From positions 1 to 34,857 of the forward strand of contig JBBSML010000027.1 of NCBI GenBank assembly GCA_038233215.1: 34,857 nucleotides of DNA, read 5' to 3'. This document shows positions 1 through 7,380 of this stretch, piece after piece. The DNA is from JACDBZ01 sp038233215. Its GTDB lineage: Bacteria; Chloroflexota; Limnocylindria; QHBO01. The position numbers were made by a program, and so were the translations under genes. Every line of letters begins with the position of its first letter. The stretch's first letter is position 1. The notes beneath the pieces were generated by a model. It was given only the letters and a program-made list of their open reading frames with translations. It was not told where the DNA came from and ran no database searches.

Positions 1-344
1 ACGACAAGCTCTGGCTCCGCTCCGCCAGCGCCGATGACACGGTCCACGAGCCCTGCCAGCATCTCCTCCCGCTCATCGATCGCGGTGAGTGAGGTGGCCA
101 GACCTACGAATGGAAGTGACGCCGCGCCGCCGGCGGCCCCCACGTCGAGGACCGAGCCGGTCGGCAGCAGTGCCTCCGCGACCGCGCGTGCGGTCGCGGT
201 TTCGATCCGGCCGACCGCTCGATCGGCGCGCCGTGCGAACAAATCGCTCGGGGGCGTCCATGGGTCGGCCGGCGCAGCTGCGAGGATGCCTTCTGGAACG
301 GCCCACTCCGCGAGCCACCCCGACCACTGCTCAAGGATGCTCAT
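1..344 (-). CDS. Class I SAM-dependent methyltransferase, N-terminal part (runs off left edge)
   Basis: Reading the minus strand from base 344 gives an open frame to the window edge (114 codons). It contains a glycine-rich motif I (VLDVGAAGGAASLPF) followed about 20 residues later by an acidic motif II region (LTAIDEREEM). These are the SAM-binding strand-loop and the ribose-binding acidic residue of Rossmann-fold methyltransferases. The N-terminal part is helical (MSILEQWSGWLAEWAVPEG) with no other domain. The substrate cannot be told because the C-terminal half is outside the window. ATG at 344 is used; an in-frame TTG at 374, with AGG about 10 bases upstream, is the alternative. It is divergent from the small membrane protein at 449, and that gene's promoter lies against its 5' end. 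Confidence 0.7.
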   Translation of the reverse strand, partial: MSILEQWSGWLAEWAVPEGILAAAPADPWTPPSDLFARRADRAVGRIETATARAVAEALLPTGSVLDVGAAGGAASLPFVGLATSLTAIDEREEMLAGLVDRVIGAGGAEPELV

Positions 345-380
345 CGCGTCATCGATCGCAGCCTCGACGACCAATGAATC

Positions 381-408
381 TGGACCTCACGAAGCCTCGG
401 TGTATACT
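381..408 (+). promoter_or_regulatory. Candidate sigma70-type promoter for the SPW-type membrane protein
   Basis: TATACT at 403-408 is one base from the -10 consensus and is preceded by TG (401-402). TGGACC at 381-386 is a weak -35 with a 16-base spacer. The start codon of the downstream gene is at 449, leaving a leader of about 35 bases. Motif inspection only. Confidence 0.35.
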
Positions 409-448
409 CACAACCGGGGCGACAGTACCGAAGAAGGGTGAGCAGGAT

Positions 449-904
449 ATGCGTGTTTCTGCTGTGTTCGGCGCGATCGCCGGCGTATGGCTCGTTGCGG
501 CTCCATGGTTGAACCTTGACCTGCGTCCCGCGGGCCAGATGAACCACGTGATGTCCACACCCTCTCCGCTGGAAGCGAGTGTGCTGACATGGCATCTGAT
601 TCCCGGAGTGCTCGCAATCACGGCGGCCCTCGTCGTCGTCTTCTTCGCGCGGGGCTCCGGCGCGCGCATATGGCTCGGTCTCGCGCTCATTGCCCTCGGC
701 CTGTGGGCAGCAGCCGGTCCATGGATCCTTCCCCAGTTCGGCCTCGGCGGCATGACGATGGGGCTGTCGCCCGCATCCTTCCTGCGACACATCGTGCCTG
801 GTACCGTCCTTGCGCTGTGCGGTACGGCGGTGATGTTCACGGTGGCCTCTGCGCGACGTCCAGCGCCAGGAGCCAGGAGCGCCGAAGCGCTCCGAGACGG
901 ATAG
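449..904 (+). CDS. SPW-repeat-like small membrane protein
   Basis: A 151-residue hydrophobic protein with about four predicted membrane segments: residues 1-17, roughly 50-68, 75-95 and 110-130. Two segments carry a Gly/Ala-x-Pro-Trp signature (VAAPWL near the N terminus, AAGPWIL mid-protein), which resembles the SPW-repeat membrane family; members usually have two such repeats. The family has no known biochemical role. ATG 449 is chosen because the hydrophobic N terminus starts there and a purine-rich site (GAAGAAGGGTGAG) lies just upstream; the open frame extends further 5' but with unrelated composition. It stands alone, convergent with the PadR gene, and has no evident link to the hydrogenases. 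Confidence 0.65.
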   Translation: MRVSAVFGAIAGVWLVAAPWLNLDLRPAGQMNHVMSTPSPLEASVLTWHLIPGVLAITAALVVVFFARGSGARIWLGLALIALGLWAAAGPWILPQFGLGGMTMGLSPASFLRHIVPGTVLALCGTAVMFTVASARRPAPGARSAEALRDG

Positions 905-954
905 GCGCGCCCTTCCCGTTCGACAACCCGGTGTGCTTCCTCGTGGATGTGTCA

Positions 955-1005
955 CGGCCGCGGCGCACGGCTTCAGATCGCGGCCGCGGCGCACGGCTTC
1001 AAATC
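955..1005. repeat. Two-copy 25-base tandem direct repeat over the PadR stop codon
   Basis: The unit beginning CGGCCGCGGCGCACGGCTTC occurs at 955-979 and 981-1005 (period 26 bases), with one G/A difference. The second copy includes the stop codon of the minus-strand PadR gene (999-1001), so the repeat looks like a local duplication of that gene's 3' end. Confidence 0.8.
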
Positions 1006-1364
1006 CGGGGAAGGGCCGCGCAGCGGTGGAGAATCGTCTCGAGGCTCCGCTTGCCCTCGGCCAGGACTTCGACCCACCCGCCGAGCTCGGTCTTGCCATG
1101 CTGTGTGATCCGATACGTCCGACGTGCCGGTCCGGTGCGCGACATCTCCCATCGGGATTCGACGAGCTCCTCGCGCTCCATGCTGCGCAGATTTCGATAG
1201 AGAGTGCCGGCATCGATTGGCGGCGCCCCCAGCGCTTCTAGCCGATCCAGGAGATCGTACCCGTGACAGGGACTCTCGGCGATCAGGAGCAGGAGACAGG
1301 GACGAAGATAGCCTCGTGGCCAGCTGCCGGTCCCAGCGAGGCTGGTCGCCGTGGAGACGGTCAT
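999..1364 (-). CDS. PadR-family transcriptional regulator
   Basis: A 121-residue protein with the PadR winged helix. The recognisable core is LLLLIAESPCHGYDLLDRLE (helix 1-2), then DAGTLYRNLRSMEREELVES (recognition helix and wing), then a Tyr-Arg-Ile-Thr strand (RRTYRITQHG) and a C-terminal dimerisation helix. PadR proteins are repressors that respond to small molecules or stress. The start ATG (1362-1364) overlaps the stop of the upstream gene by four bases, so the two minus-strand genes form one transcription unit, divergent from the CooC-like/hydrogenase operon. That position makes it a plausible local regulator of hydrogenase cluster 1 (inference). The effector is unknown. Confidence 0.85.
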   Translation of the reverse strand: MTVSTATSLAGTGSWPRGYLRPCLLLLIAESPCHGYDLLDRLEALGAPPIDAGTLYRNLRSMEREELVESRWEMSRTGPARRTYRITQHGKTELGGWVEVLAEGKRSLETILHRCAALPRI

Positions 1365-1741
1365 CCGACTGCTCGTGTCGCGAGGCAGATCAGCGCCTCC
1401 TCGGGCGCCTGGCGACACCAGCAGTCCTTCCCACATTCGCCATGGGTCGGCCGGGTCAGGTCGGCGAATTCCTCTGCGAACAGGCGGCGGCCTTCCATGC
1501 GGCCACGATCCGCCAGCCGATACGTGCCCACTCCCGCCCGCCGCAGGTAGCCCTCGGTCACCAGTCGGTCCAGGTGCATGAGAGCGATCTCGCTCTCGCC
1601 ACCGAGGAAGCGATCGATCGTCGCCGCATCCACGTTCGAGCCGAACCCTTCGCCCTCGACCCAGAAGAGGAGCTGGAGCAGCTCGTCGCGCCAGTACACG
1701 CGGCGGAGGGCATCGCTCTTGGGCTGGCTCGGCAGCGTCAT
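1361..1741 (-). CDS. Small winged-helix-like protein with Cys-containing C terminus
   Basis: 126 residues. The first about 80 residues look like a small winged-helix fold (RDELLQLLFWVEG..., LMHLDRLVTEGYLRRAGVGTYRL: helix, helix, strand wing). Then comes GRRLFAEEFADLTRPTHGEC followed by GKDCWC. The protein at 7894 is a clear paralogue: it shares the GRR-F-A-EFADLTR--HG-C signature and has more Cys. The Cys/His cluster could bind a metal or Fe-S cluster. The start ATG (1739-1741) is placed where similarity to the paralogue begins; the open frame extends further upstream but without matching sequence. It is cotranscribed with PadR. I do not recognise a named family; DNA binding and metal or redox sensing are inferences. 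Confidence 0.65.
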   Translation of the reverse strand: MTLPSQPKSDALRRVYWRDELLQLLFWVEGEGFGSNVDAATIDRFLGGESEIALMHLDRLVTEGYLRRAGVGTYRLADRGRMEGRRLFAEEFADLTRPTHGECGKDCWCRQAPEEALICLATRAVG

Positions 1742-1866
1742 GATCGCAGCATAGCGGGACAGATAGACACCCGCGATGGTATATGCTGAGTGCAGGTAGA
1801 TGATTGCCGGCCCCGTGCCAATGTCGTAGGCTGGCTCGAAATCCAGGATCGCACGAGGAGTCGCTG

Positions 1867-2652
1867 ATGCGTATCGGAATAGCCGGCAAAGGCGGATCAG
1901 GCAAGACCACGATCGCCGCGACCATGGCACGACACCTCGCCCGGCAGGGCTTTTCGGTCAACGCGCTCGACGGCGACCCGAATCCAAACCTGGCCGTCGC
2001 CATCGGCGTCTCGCCGGAGCAGGCGAATGCCTTCCGCCGCATTCCGTCCGAGGAGCTGGAGGAGCGCCCGAACGGCGACTCGGTGACGATGCATTTCCGG
2101 CAGCCATTCGAGCAGATCGTTGACGAGTACGGGGCCGTGGGGCCTGATGGCGTCCGCGTCCTCACCATGACCGGTCTGCTCGGCGCAGGGAAGGGTTGCA
2201 TCTGCGGCCAGCACTCGGCCGTCCGGGGAGTGGTCGCCGGGCTCGGCGAGGAGCGGCCGGATGACGTGACGATCCTCGACACCGAGGCGTCGCTGGAGCA
2301 CCTCAGCCGTGGCACTGTCCGCCACGTTGAGAGCCTCGTCGTAGTGGTCGAGCCGTACTACCGCGCCATGGAAACCATGAAGCGCACGGTCCCGCTTGCT
2401 CAGGAGCTCGGGATCCCCAATATCTGGGCTGTCGCCAACAAGGTGCGTTCCGGTGCTGACGAGGCCGCGATTCGCGAGTACTGCGAACGGCTCGAGGTCG
2501 ATCTGCTCGGCACGGTTCCGTACGACGACGCCGTGGTCGTGGCTGATCGCGAGCGGCGCTCGCTGATCGATTCGGGACCCGAGGCACCAGCAACAATGGC
2601 GATGACGGCCGCTGCCGACCGGCTGGCGCAGGACGCGCCAAGCCTCGCGTGA
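1867..2652 (+). CDS. CooC-like nickel-maturation ATPase (MinD/ParA superfamily)
   Basis: A 261-residue SIMIBI-class P-loop ATPase. It has the deviant Walker A AGKGGSGKTT (residues 6-15) with the signature lysine at 8, an acidic DGDPNPN (36-42), a CxC pair CIC at 111-113, and switch II LDTEASLEH at about 137-145. The CxC pair in this position is the dimer-interface metal site of CooC, the ATPase that delivers Ni to carbon monoxide dehydrogenase. No carbon monoxide dehydrogenase gene is visible, and the next gene starts four bases downstream as the hydrogenase small subunit. Its likely role is therefore Ni (or Fe-S) delivery to the cluster 1 hydrogenase, perhaps replacing or helping HypB (inference). 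ATG 1867 is supported by GAGGAG seven bases upstream. It shares the 125-base region 1742-1866 with the divergent regulator genes. Confidence 0.85.
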   Translation: MRIGIAGKGGSGKTTIAATMARHLARQGFSVNALDGDPNPNLAVAIGVSPEQANAFRRIPSEELEERPNGDSVTMHFRQPFEQIVDEYGAVGPDGVRVLTMTGLLGAGKGCICGQHSAVRGVVAGLGEERPDDVTILDTEASLEHLSRGTVRHVESLVVVVEPYYRAMETMKRTVPLAQELGIPNIWAVANKVRSGADEAAIREYCERLEVDLLGTVPYDDAVVVADRERRSLIDSGPEAPATMAMTAAADRLAQDAPSLA

Positions 2653-2656
2653 TCTG

Positions 2657-3967
2657 ATGGTCGTCAGCGCACCCACGGTCGAGGCGCCATCAGGCGAAGC
2701 GCCCGCGCCGAGCGTCCCTCCGGCGAGCCCGGAGCCGGCGCCCATCCCGCGCCGCGCTCCACAGGGGCCGGTCAAGGTCGTCCACGCATTCTGGCTGGCC
2801 GGCATGAGCTGCGACGGATGCAGCATCGCGGTGACCGGCGCCACGAACCCCTCAGTCGAGGATCTCCTCACCGGCGGAGTTAGCGGCCTACCGACGGTCG
2901 TCCTGCACCATCCGGTGCTATCGGTCGATAACGGCACGGAGTTCATCCGTCCGTTCAAGGAAGCCGCAGATGGTGAGCTTGACGCGCCATACGTCGTCAT
3001 CTATGAGGGATCCATTGCGGACGAGCGAATCGCCGCGGAGTTCGGGGGTTACTGGTCGGCGATGGGGGACCAAGCGATCGAGAACGGGGAGCGTCCGTTC
3101 CCCACTGCCGAGCGGCTTGCAACCATGGCATCGAATGCCGCGGCGGTGATCGCGATCGGGACATGTGCCACGTGGGGCGGCATCCCGTCGTCCATCGGGA
3201 ATCCCACCGGCGCGATGAGCGTCATGGACTTCCTGGGTGCCGACTACCGGAGCGCACTTGGTTTGCCGGTCATCAATATTCCCGGCTGCGCGCCAATCGG
3301 CGACAACTTCACTGAGACCGTGAGTGCCATCCTCATGTTCCTCCAGGGCATGGGTCCGCTGCCCGAGTTCGACGAGCTGGGCCGGCCGGCGTGGCTTTTC
3401 GGCGAGACGGTACATCGCGCGTGCACCCGCGCCGGCTACTACGAGGAAGGCGTGTTCGCCGAAAATTACGGCGACAAGGAATGCCTCGTTGAGATCGGCT
3501 GCTGGGGACCGGTCGTCAACTGCAATATCGTGAGCCGCGGTGCGCAATCGCACATGGGTGGCTGCATGGCTGCCGGCGGCGTCTGCATCGGCTGCACGAT
3601 GCCCGGCTTTCCCGACAAGTTCAGCCCGTTCTACAAGGCGCCCCCCGGCTCGGGCATCTCCGGCACGGCATCGAAGATGGTGGGCTTCGGGATCAGGCGC
3701 CTGAGAAGCTTGTCGAATCGGTCGGTGAGCCGTGAGACGCGTTGGGACCGGGTCGAGGGCGGTCGAGTACCGAGCGGCTGGGGCAACATCCAGAAGCCGG
3801 ACGTCGTGGACAACTTCGTCCATTTCTTCTACGAGAAGATCCAGTTCGCGGGCTCACGACGGCCCGGACGTGGCGATCACCGCAACTGGGCGACCGATGT
3901 GCCCGAGCACGTGATCCCCCCCGAGCAGGAGCAGGAGGATACCTACCAGCCCGGTGACACCCGATGA
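2657..3967 (+). CDS. [NiFe]-hydrogenase small subunit, cluster 1 (divergent, group 1h-related)
   Basis: 436 residues. It carries the electron-relay Fe-S clusters of an H2-oxidising enzyme. A proline-rich N-terminal arm (about residues 1-38) has no twin-arginine signal, so a cytoplasmic location is likely. The proximal site begins CDGC (C52, C55), continues with GTCATWGG and IPGCAP, and so has four Cys. Later sites are HRACTRAGYYEEG (distal His/Cys) and ECLVEIGCWGPVVNC plus GGVCIGCTMPGFPDKF (distal/medial). After GFPDKF there is a tail of about 105 residues, much longer than the about 45 in the paralogue at 11194. No C-terminal membrane anchor is seen. The gene follows the CooC-like ATPase by four bases and overlaps the first membrane-protein gene. 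The closest relative visible is the group 1h protein at 11194. Subgroup assignment needs a phylogeny. Confidence 0.93.
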   Translation: MVVSAPTVEAPSGEAPAPSVPPASPEPAPIPRRAPQGPVKVVHAFWLAGMSCDGCSIAVTGATNPSVEDLLTGGVSGLPTVVLHHPVLSVDNGTEFIRPFKEAADGELDAPYVVIYEGSIADERIAAEFGGYWSAMGDQAIENGERPFPTAERLATMASNAAAVIAIGTCATWGGIPSSIGNPTGAMSVMDFLGADYRSALGLPVINIPGCAPIGDNFTETVSAILMFLQGMGPLPEFDELGRPAWLFGETVHRACTRAGYYEEGVFAENYGDKECLVEIGCWGPVVNCNIVSRGAQSHMGGCMAAGGVCIGCTMPGFPDKFSPFYKAPPGSGISGTASKMVGFGIRRLRSLSNRSVSRETRWDRVEGGRVPSGWGNIQKPDVVDNFVHFFYEKIQFAGSRRPGRGDHRNWATDVPEHVIPPEQEQEDTYQPGDTR

Positions 3968-4263
3968 CCGATGGCGAACTGTTCACCATCTTCGCCTGGG
4001 GTCTCGCCATCGCAGCCGTGGTGATCGTCGTCGCGGCAGCGCTGCTGGTCGCGGTCTGGCTCGCGGCACGCGCGATACTCGGCCACGCCGCGGAGGCACT
4101 CGAGGCGGCCGAGCAGATCGCCGCGGATACGCAGGTCATCTGGCAACTGACTGACACGAACCAGATCGCGGGAGAGATCCTGATGGGGGCGGAGAGCATC
4201 GAGTCGCATGGCGCTCAGATCGTCGCGGCGGTCAGTACGCCGCAGATCATTCGAGGAGGCTGA
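3964..4263 (+). CDS. Hydrogenase-linked membrane protein 1 of 5
   Basis: 99 residues. One N-terminal transmembrane helix (about 10-36, very rich in Ala/Val/Ile) is followed by an amphipathic helical tail. The tail contains LTDTNQIAGEILMGAESIES and a following HGAQIVAAV stretch, which aligns with membrane proteins 2 (TTNRIAGKILERAAGID) and 4 (DTIAVAGGILETAGQIEQH). The gene overlaps the end of the small subunit by four bases (ATGA) and is followed two bases later by gene 2, so translation is coupled. No Cys or catalytic residues. Its role is unknown; its position between the two hydrogenase subunit genes argues for a membrane or quinone-access role (inference). Confidence 0.85.
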   Translation: MTDGELFTIFAWGLAIAAVVIVVAAALLVAVWLAARAILGHAAEALEAAEQIAADTQVIWQLTDTNQIAGEILMGAESIESHGAQIVAAVSTPQIIRGG

Positions 4264-4265
4264 GG

Positions 4266-4598
4266 ATGCCCAGCGAGTCAGCGATCGTCACCGTGTGGGG
4301 TATCAGTCTCGTCGTAGGCGTCGTGGTGATCGTGGTTGTCGCGTTCCTCCTGTCACGGATCGTTGACACCGCTCGTCAGATCAACGGTGCTGCCGCGACG
4401 GTGTGGGCGGTCGGACAGCGAATCGCGAACGCCACCATTCACATTCCGTTGCTCGCCACCACGAACCGGATTGCCGGAAAGATCCTCGAGCGAGCCGCGG
4501 GGATTGACGCCGCCACCGCCGCGATCGAGGGGCACGCATCCGGTTGCCCATCGTGCCCGGCCTGTGCGCACGGCGCAACACCCGGGATGGTCCGATGA
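4266..4598 (+). CDS. Hydrogenase-linked membrane protein 2 of 5, with CxxCxxC tail
   Basis: 110 residues. An N-terminal transmembrane helix (about 6-29) is followed by an amphipathic tail containing TTNRIAGKILERAAGID, homologous to proteins 1 and 4 of the set. Unlike its sisters it ends in GCPSCPACAHG, a three-Cys motif with a His, which could bind a metal or Fe-S cluster or make disulfides. RBS GAGGAGGCTGAGG lies next to the start. The stop overlaps the next start (ATGA at 4595). Function unknown. Confidence 0.85.
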   Translation: MPSESAIVTVWGISLVVGVVVIVVVAFLLSRIVDTARQINGAAATVWAVGQRIANATIHIPLLATTNRIAGKILERAAGIDAATAAIEGHASGCPSCPACAHGATPGMVR

Positions 4599-4906
4599 TC
4601 ATTGCGTTGATGGTCGCGACTGTTATCGCCGTTCTCGCGCTCGTTGCCGTGCTCGTAACCTTTTTGGCTCGGATCATCAAGGCGCTCGAGAGCATCGGGG
4701 GCGAGCCGATCGGCTACACCTGGCGCTCGAGCTACTTGGGCAAGATCGCGTTCGGCGTTCGTGCCATCGAGACGCAGACCGGCCATCTGGGACCGGAGGT
4801 TACGCAGTTGAATGCGGGGCTGACCGCCGCCGGAGAGGGCCTGAGCAGCATCGATGGGCACCTGGTGCGCACCATTGAGGCGGTCGGCCGCCAGAGTGAG
4901 AGCTGA
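4595..4906 (+). CDS. Hydrogenase-linked membrane protein 3 of 5
   Basis: 103 residues from ATG 4595, chosen because it makes the usual four-base overlap with gene 2 and starts directly with the transmembrane helix (MIIALMVATVIAVLALVAVL, continuing to about residue 27). The tail (LGPEVTQLNAGLTAAGEGLS then DGHLVRTIEAV) matches protein 5 better than 1, 2 and 4, giving two subfamilies in the set. It contains GEPIGYTWRSSYLGKIAFG, unique to this copy, between helix and tail. No Cys. Function unknown. Confidence 0.85.
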   Translation: MIIALMVATVIAVLALVAVLVTFLARIIKALESIGGEPIGYTWRSSYLGKIAFGVRAIETQTGHLGPEVTQLNAGLTAAGEGLSSIDGHLVRTIEAVGRQSES

Positions 4907-4909
4907 GTC

Positions 4910-5215
4910 ATGGACATACCGGTCATCGTCTACATCCTATGGTGGATCCTTCTTGGCGTGGCGGTCTTCGTGGTGCTGCCGGTGGTCGTCTATATGCTGC
5001 ACCGCACCCTGAACGCGGCGCGCGGCATCGAGCGATATTTCGCCTCGACCCTCGAGGCGGGGCTCGGCATTGCCGGAAATACTGCGAATATCGCGGCGCT
5101 CGAGGACACGATCGCCGTCGCAGGCGGGATCCTCGAGACTGCCGGTCAGATCGAGCAGCATGCCGGGACCATCGAGACAGCGCTCGGCGCACGCGGGTCG
5201 AGGGGGCTCGGCTGA
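4910..5215 (+). CDS. Hydrogenase-linked membrane protein 4 of 5
   Basis: 101 residues. A hydrophobic N-terminal helix with two Trp (IVYILWWILLGVAVFVVLPV, about 5-29) precedes a tail of the protein 1/2 type (IAGNTANIAALEDTIAVAGG, then ILETAGQIEQHAGTIETAL). The heptad-like spacing of Ile/Leu/Ala suggests a coiled coil or amphipathic helix. The stop codon TGA (5213-5215) shares its last base with the start of gene 5. Function unknown. Confidence 0.85.
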   Translation: MDIPVIVYILWWILLGVAVFVVLPVVVYMLHRTLNAARGIERYFASTLEAGLGIAGNTANIAALEDTIAVAGGILETAGQIEQHAGTIETALGARGSRGLG

Positions 5216-5478
5216 TGTTGATGTGGTACCTGACCCTGGCGGTCGTGGCGATTGTCGTGATCGTGCTCGTCGTTTACCTGGTGCTGATCATCATTGCCCT
5301 CAGGCGGGCCGACCGTAATGTCGCCCAGCTCGCGGGAGGTCTGCGGGCGGTGGCTGGCCACACCAAGCCGCTGCCAGAGCACCTGACCACCATCAACGGA
5401 GCTCTGGCGGCGCTCCGCGGTGGTCTCCTGGCCACCGACCGGCATCTGGCCGGCGTCGTCCGCATCTTCGAACGCTAG
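5215..5478 (+). CDS. Hydrogenase-linked membrane protein 5 of 5
   Basis: 87 residues from ATG 5215, which overlaps the preceding stop as TGATG. The transmembrane helix covers about residues 4-29 and is followed by an Arg-rich junction (LRRADRN). The tail (LPEHLTTINGALAALRGGLL, then DRHLAGVVRIFER) resembles that of protein 3. It ends 15 bases before the large-subunit start. It is the shortest of the five. Function unknown. Confidence 0.85.
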   Translation: MLMWYLTLAVVAIVVIVLVVYLVLIIIALRRADRNVAQLAGGLRAVAGHTKPLPEHLTTINGALAALRGGLLATDRHLAGVVRIFER

Positions 5479-5493
5479 AGGCTTCGCTCCACC

Positions 5494-7380
5494 GTGTGTT
5501 TCAAGAACCTGCCGGTCGATTTCGACGCCGAGGGACGGCCATTCCTGCGTGATGACGTGCCCAATCCCTACGCCGTCGCGCAAGCGCCCGATACGAACGG
5601 CGGGGTCAAGACCCTGACGCGCGACCAGATCGAGGATCTGCTTCAGCGCAACGGGCACATCGAAACGAAGAATTTCGATCCGGTGACGCGTGTCGCCGGC
5701 GCCCTCGCCTTCCACACGGTGGTGGATAACAAGGCCCGGAAGGTCATCGAGGCGCGCAGTGTCGCGACGCTGTTTCGTGGCTACGAGGTGATCATGATGG
5801 GCCGTGATCCGCGAGACGCCATCTTCATCACCAGCCGTGCATGCGGCGTCTGTGGGGGCGTTCACTCGACCTGTGCTGCGCTCGCGATCGAGATGGCCTG
5901 TGGCGTCAAGCCGCCGCCGCTCGGCACCGTGGTGCGCAACCTCCTCCTGGCGATTGAATACCTGTACGACAACCCGCTGCACCTCTTCCTGCTCGCAGGA
6001 CCCGACTACTCTGAGGCGATCGTCTCGAAGACGAATGCCGAGCTCTACCGGCGCGCCGAGAGCACTCCGGCTCCTCACAGCAACGTGCATGGCTACAGCA
6101 CCATCGCTGACATCATGAAGGACCTCAACCCGCTCGAGGGTAGCCTCTATCTGGAGGCGCTGGGCATGACGCGCGTCGCGCGCGAGGCGTACGTCCTGAT
6201 CGGCGGCAAGTACCCGCATCCACAGACGATCGTGCCCGGTGGGATCAGCGCCACCATCAGCCTGACCACGCTCAACGAAATCTATCTGCGCATTCAGAAG
6301 TTCTTTGACTATGGGAAGCGGGTCGCCGCCATCTACGACGACATCTGTGACTTCTTCTACGACGCCGACCCGCGGTATCGGGACGTGGGTCGCACGAGCG
6401 CAAACCTGATCGACCTTGGCCAGTGGGATGACGAAGACGCCTACGACGCCACCTACGAGAACTGCGCCGAGTGGGGCGAGCGTCGTTGGGCGACGCCTGG
6501 CGTGATCATAGACGGCAAGCAGGTGACGACGAATCTTCAGCACATCAACCTCGGCCTCGAGGAGTTCGTTGAGCATTCGTTCTACGAGGACTGGGCGGGC
6601 GACGACGTGCGCTTCAAAACCGATCCGTTGGGCGCGCCCCTGTCGCCGTATCATCCTTGGAACAAGTCGACCAAGCCTCGTCCTCAGGCGCCCAATTGGC
6701 GCGAGAAGTACACGTGGGCAACCTCACCGCGGTGGGACCGCCAGGCCATGGATGCCGAGGCCAGCGCTCGCCTATGGAACACCGCCATCGCCCAGAAGAT
6801 TCCGTCCAACCCGTATATCGAGGCGACGGGACACTCGCTGAAGATGCTGGTACCGGCAGGTCGCCTGCCGGAGATGGAGCTCGAATGGAAGGTTCCCGAT
6901 GTCTGGAATGCCTTCGAGCGCAATCGCGGGCGGGCGTACTGCGTGTCCTACACCTCGATGGTCGCCCTGAATCTGTGGTCGAGAGCCGTGGAGTTGATGA
7001 AGTCAGGGCAGACGGCGGTGAGTACCAAGTTCGAGGTACCGAAGCGCGGGACACAGCTCGGCGTCGGGTTCTGGGGCGCCGGTCGCGGTTTCCTGTCGCA
7101 TCACCTCGAGCTCAATGACGGCGTCGTCACGAACTATCAGATCATCACGCCATCCACGATCAATGCATCCCCGCACGACCCATGGGAGACGCCTGGCAAA
7201 TACGAGGAGGCGGTGCTCAATACGCCGATCCTCGAGACCGGGAGCGGAGCGTACCAGGGCATCGACGTGCTTCGGGCTATCCGATCGTTCGACCCGTGCA
7301 TGCCATGCACCACACACATCCATAGTGATTCTGGAGTGCTCACTCGCGAGATCAATACCTGTGCGTGTGGTGTCGACTGA
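5494..7380 (+). CDS. [NiFe]-hydrogenase large subunit, cluster 1
   Basis: 628 residues from a GTG start. It carries the NiFe(CN)2CO centre that splits H2. The N-terminal L1 motif is RACGVCGGVHS (C117, C120) and the C-terminal L2 motif is DPCMPCTTH (C602, C605, H608). The 20 residues after His608 (IHSDSGVLTREINTCACGVD) are the expected peptide removed by the maturation protease; it contains two Cys, unlike the paralogue. The N terminus is about 36 residues longer than in the protein at 12299. No in-frame ATG lies before the conserved core, so GTG 5494 is taken although the RBS is weak. Unusually, five membrane-protein genes separate it from its small subunit gene. The protease homologues at 7370 and 8675 and HypC at 9194 follow in the same operon. 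Confidence 0.95.
   Translation: MCFKNLPVDFDAEGRPFLRDDVPNPYAVAQAPDTNGGVKTLTRDQIEDLLQRNGHIETKNFDPVTRVAGALAFHTVVDNKARKVIEARSVATLFRGYEVIMMGRDPRDAIFITSRACGVCGGVHSTCAALAIEMACGVKPPPLGTVVRNLLLAIEYLYDNPLHLFLLAGPDYSEAIVSKTNAELYRRAESTPAPHSNVHGYSTIADIMKDLNPLEGSLYLEALGMTRVAREAYVLIGGKYPHPQTIVPGGISATISLTTLNEIYLRIQKFFDYGKRVAAIYDDICDFFYDADPRYRDVGRTSANLIDLGQWDDEDAYDATYENCAEWGERRWATPGVIIDGKQVTTNLQHINLGLEEFVEHSFYEDWAGDDVRFKTDPLGAPLSPYHPWNKSTKPRPQAPNWREKYTWATSPRWDRQAMDAEASARLWNTAIAQKIPSNPYIEATGHSLKMLVPAGRLPEMELEWKVPDVWNAFERNRGRAYCVSYTSMVALNLWSRAVELMKSGQTAVSTKFEVPKRGTQLGVGFWGAGRGFLSHHLELNDGVVTNYQIITPSTINASPHDPWETPGKYEEAVLNTPILETGSGAYQGIDVLRAIRSFDPCMPCTTHIHSDSGVLTREINTCACGVD

Noticed and set aside
34..441. Ser/Ala-rich plus-strand open frame
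   Set aside because: Its composition is that of an antisense shadow; the opposite strand encodes a methyltransferase with clear motifs.
89..448. Upstream extension of the SPW-type protein frame
   Set aside because: It is Arg/Pro-rich shadow coding opposite the methyltransferase; the RBS and hydrophobic start are at 449.
1742..1866. Promoters in the divergent PadR/CooC-like region (TAGACA and TATATGCT)
   Set aside because: The spacing between the two elements is only 10-12 bases, too short for a sigma70 promoter; no convincing alternative was found.
2657..2780. Possible twin-arginine export signal on the cluster 1 small subunit
   Set aside because: The N-terminal arm has PRRAPQG but no hydrophobic segment after it, so it is not an export signal.
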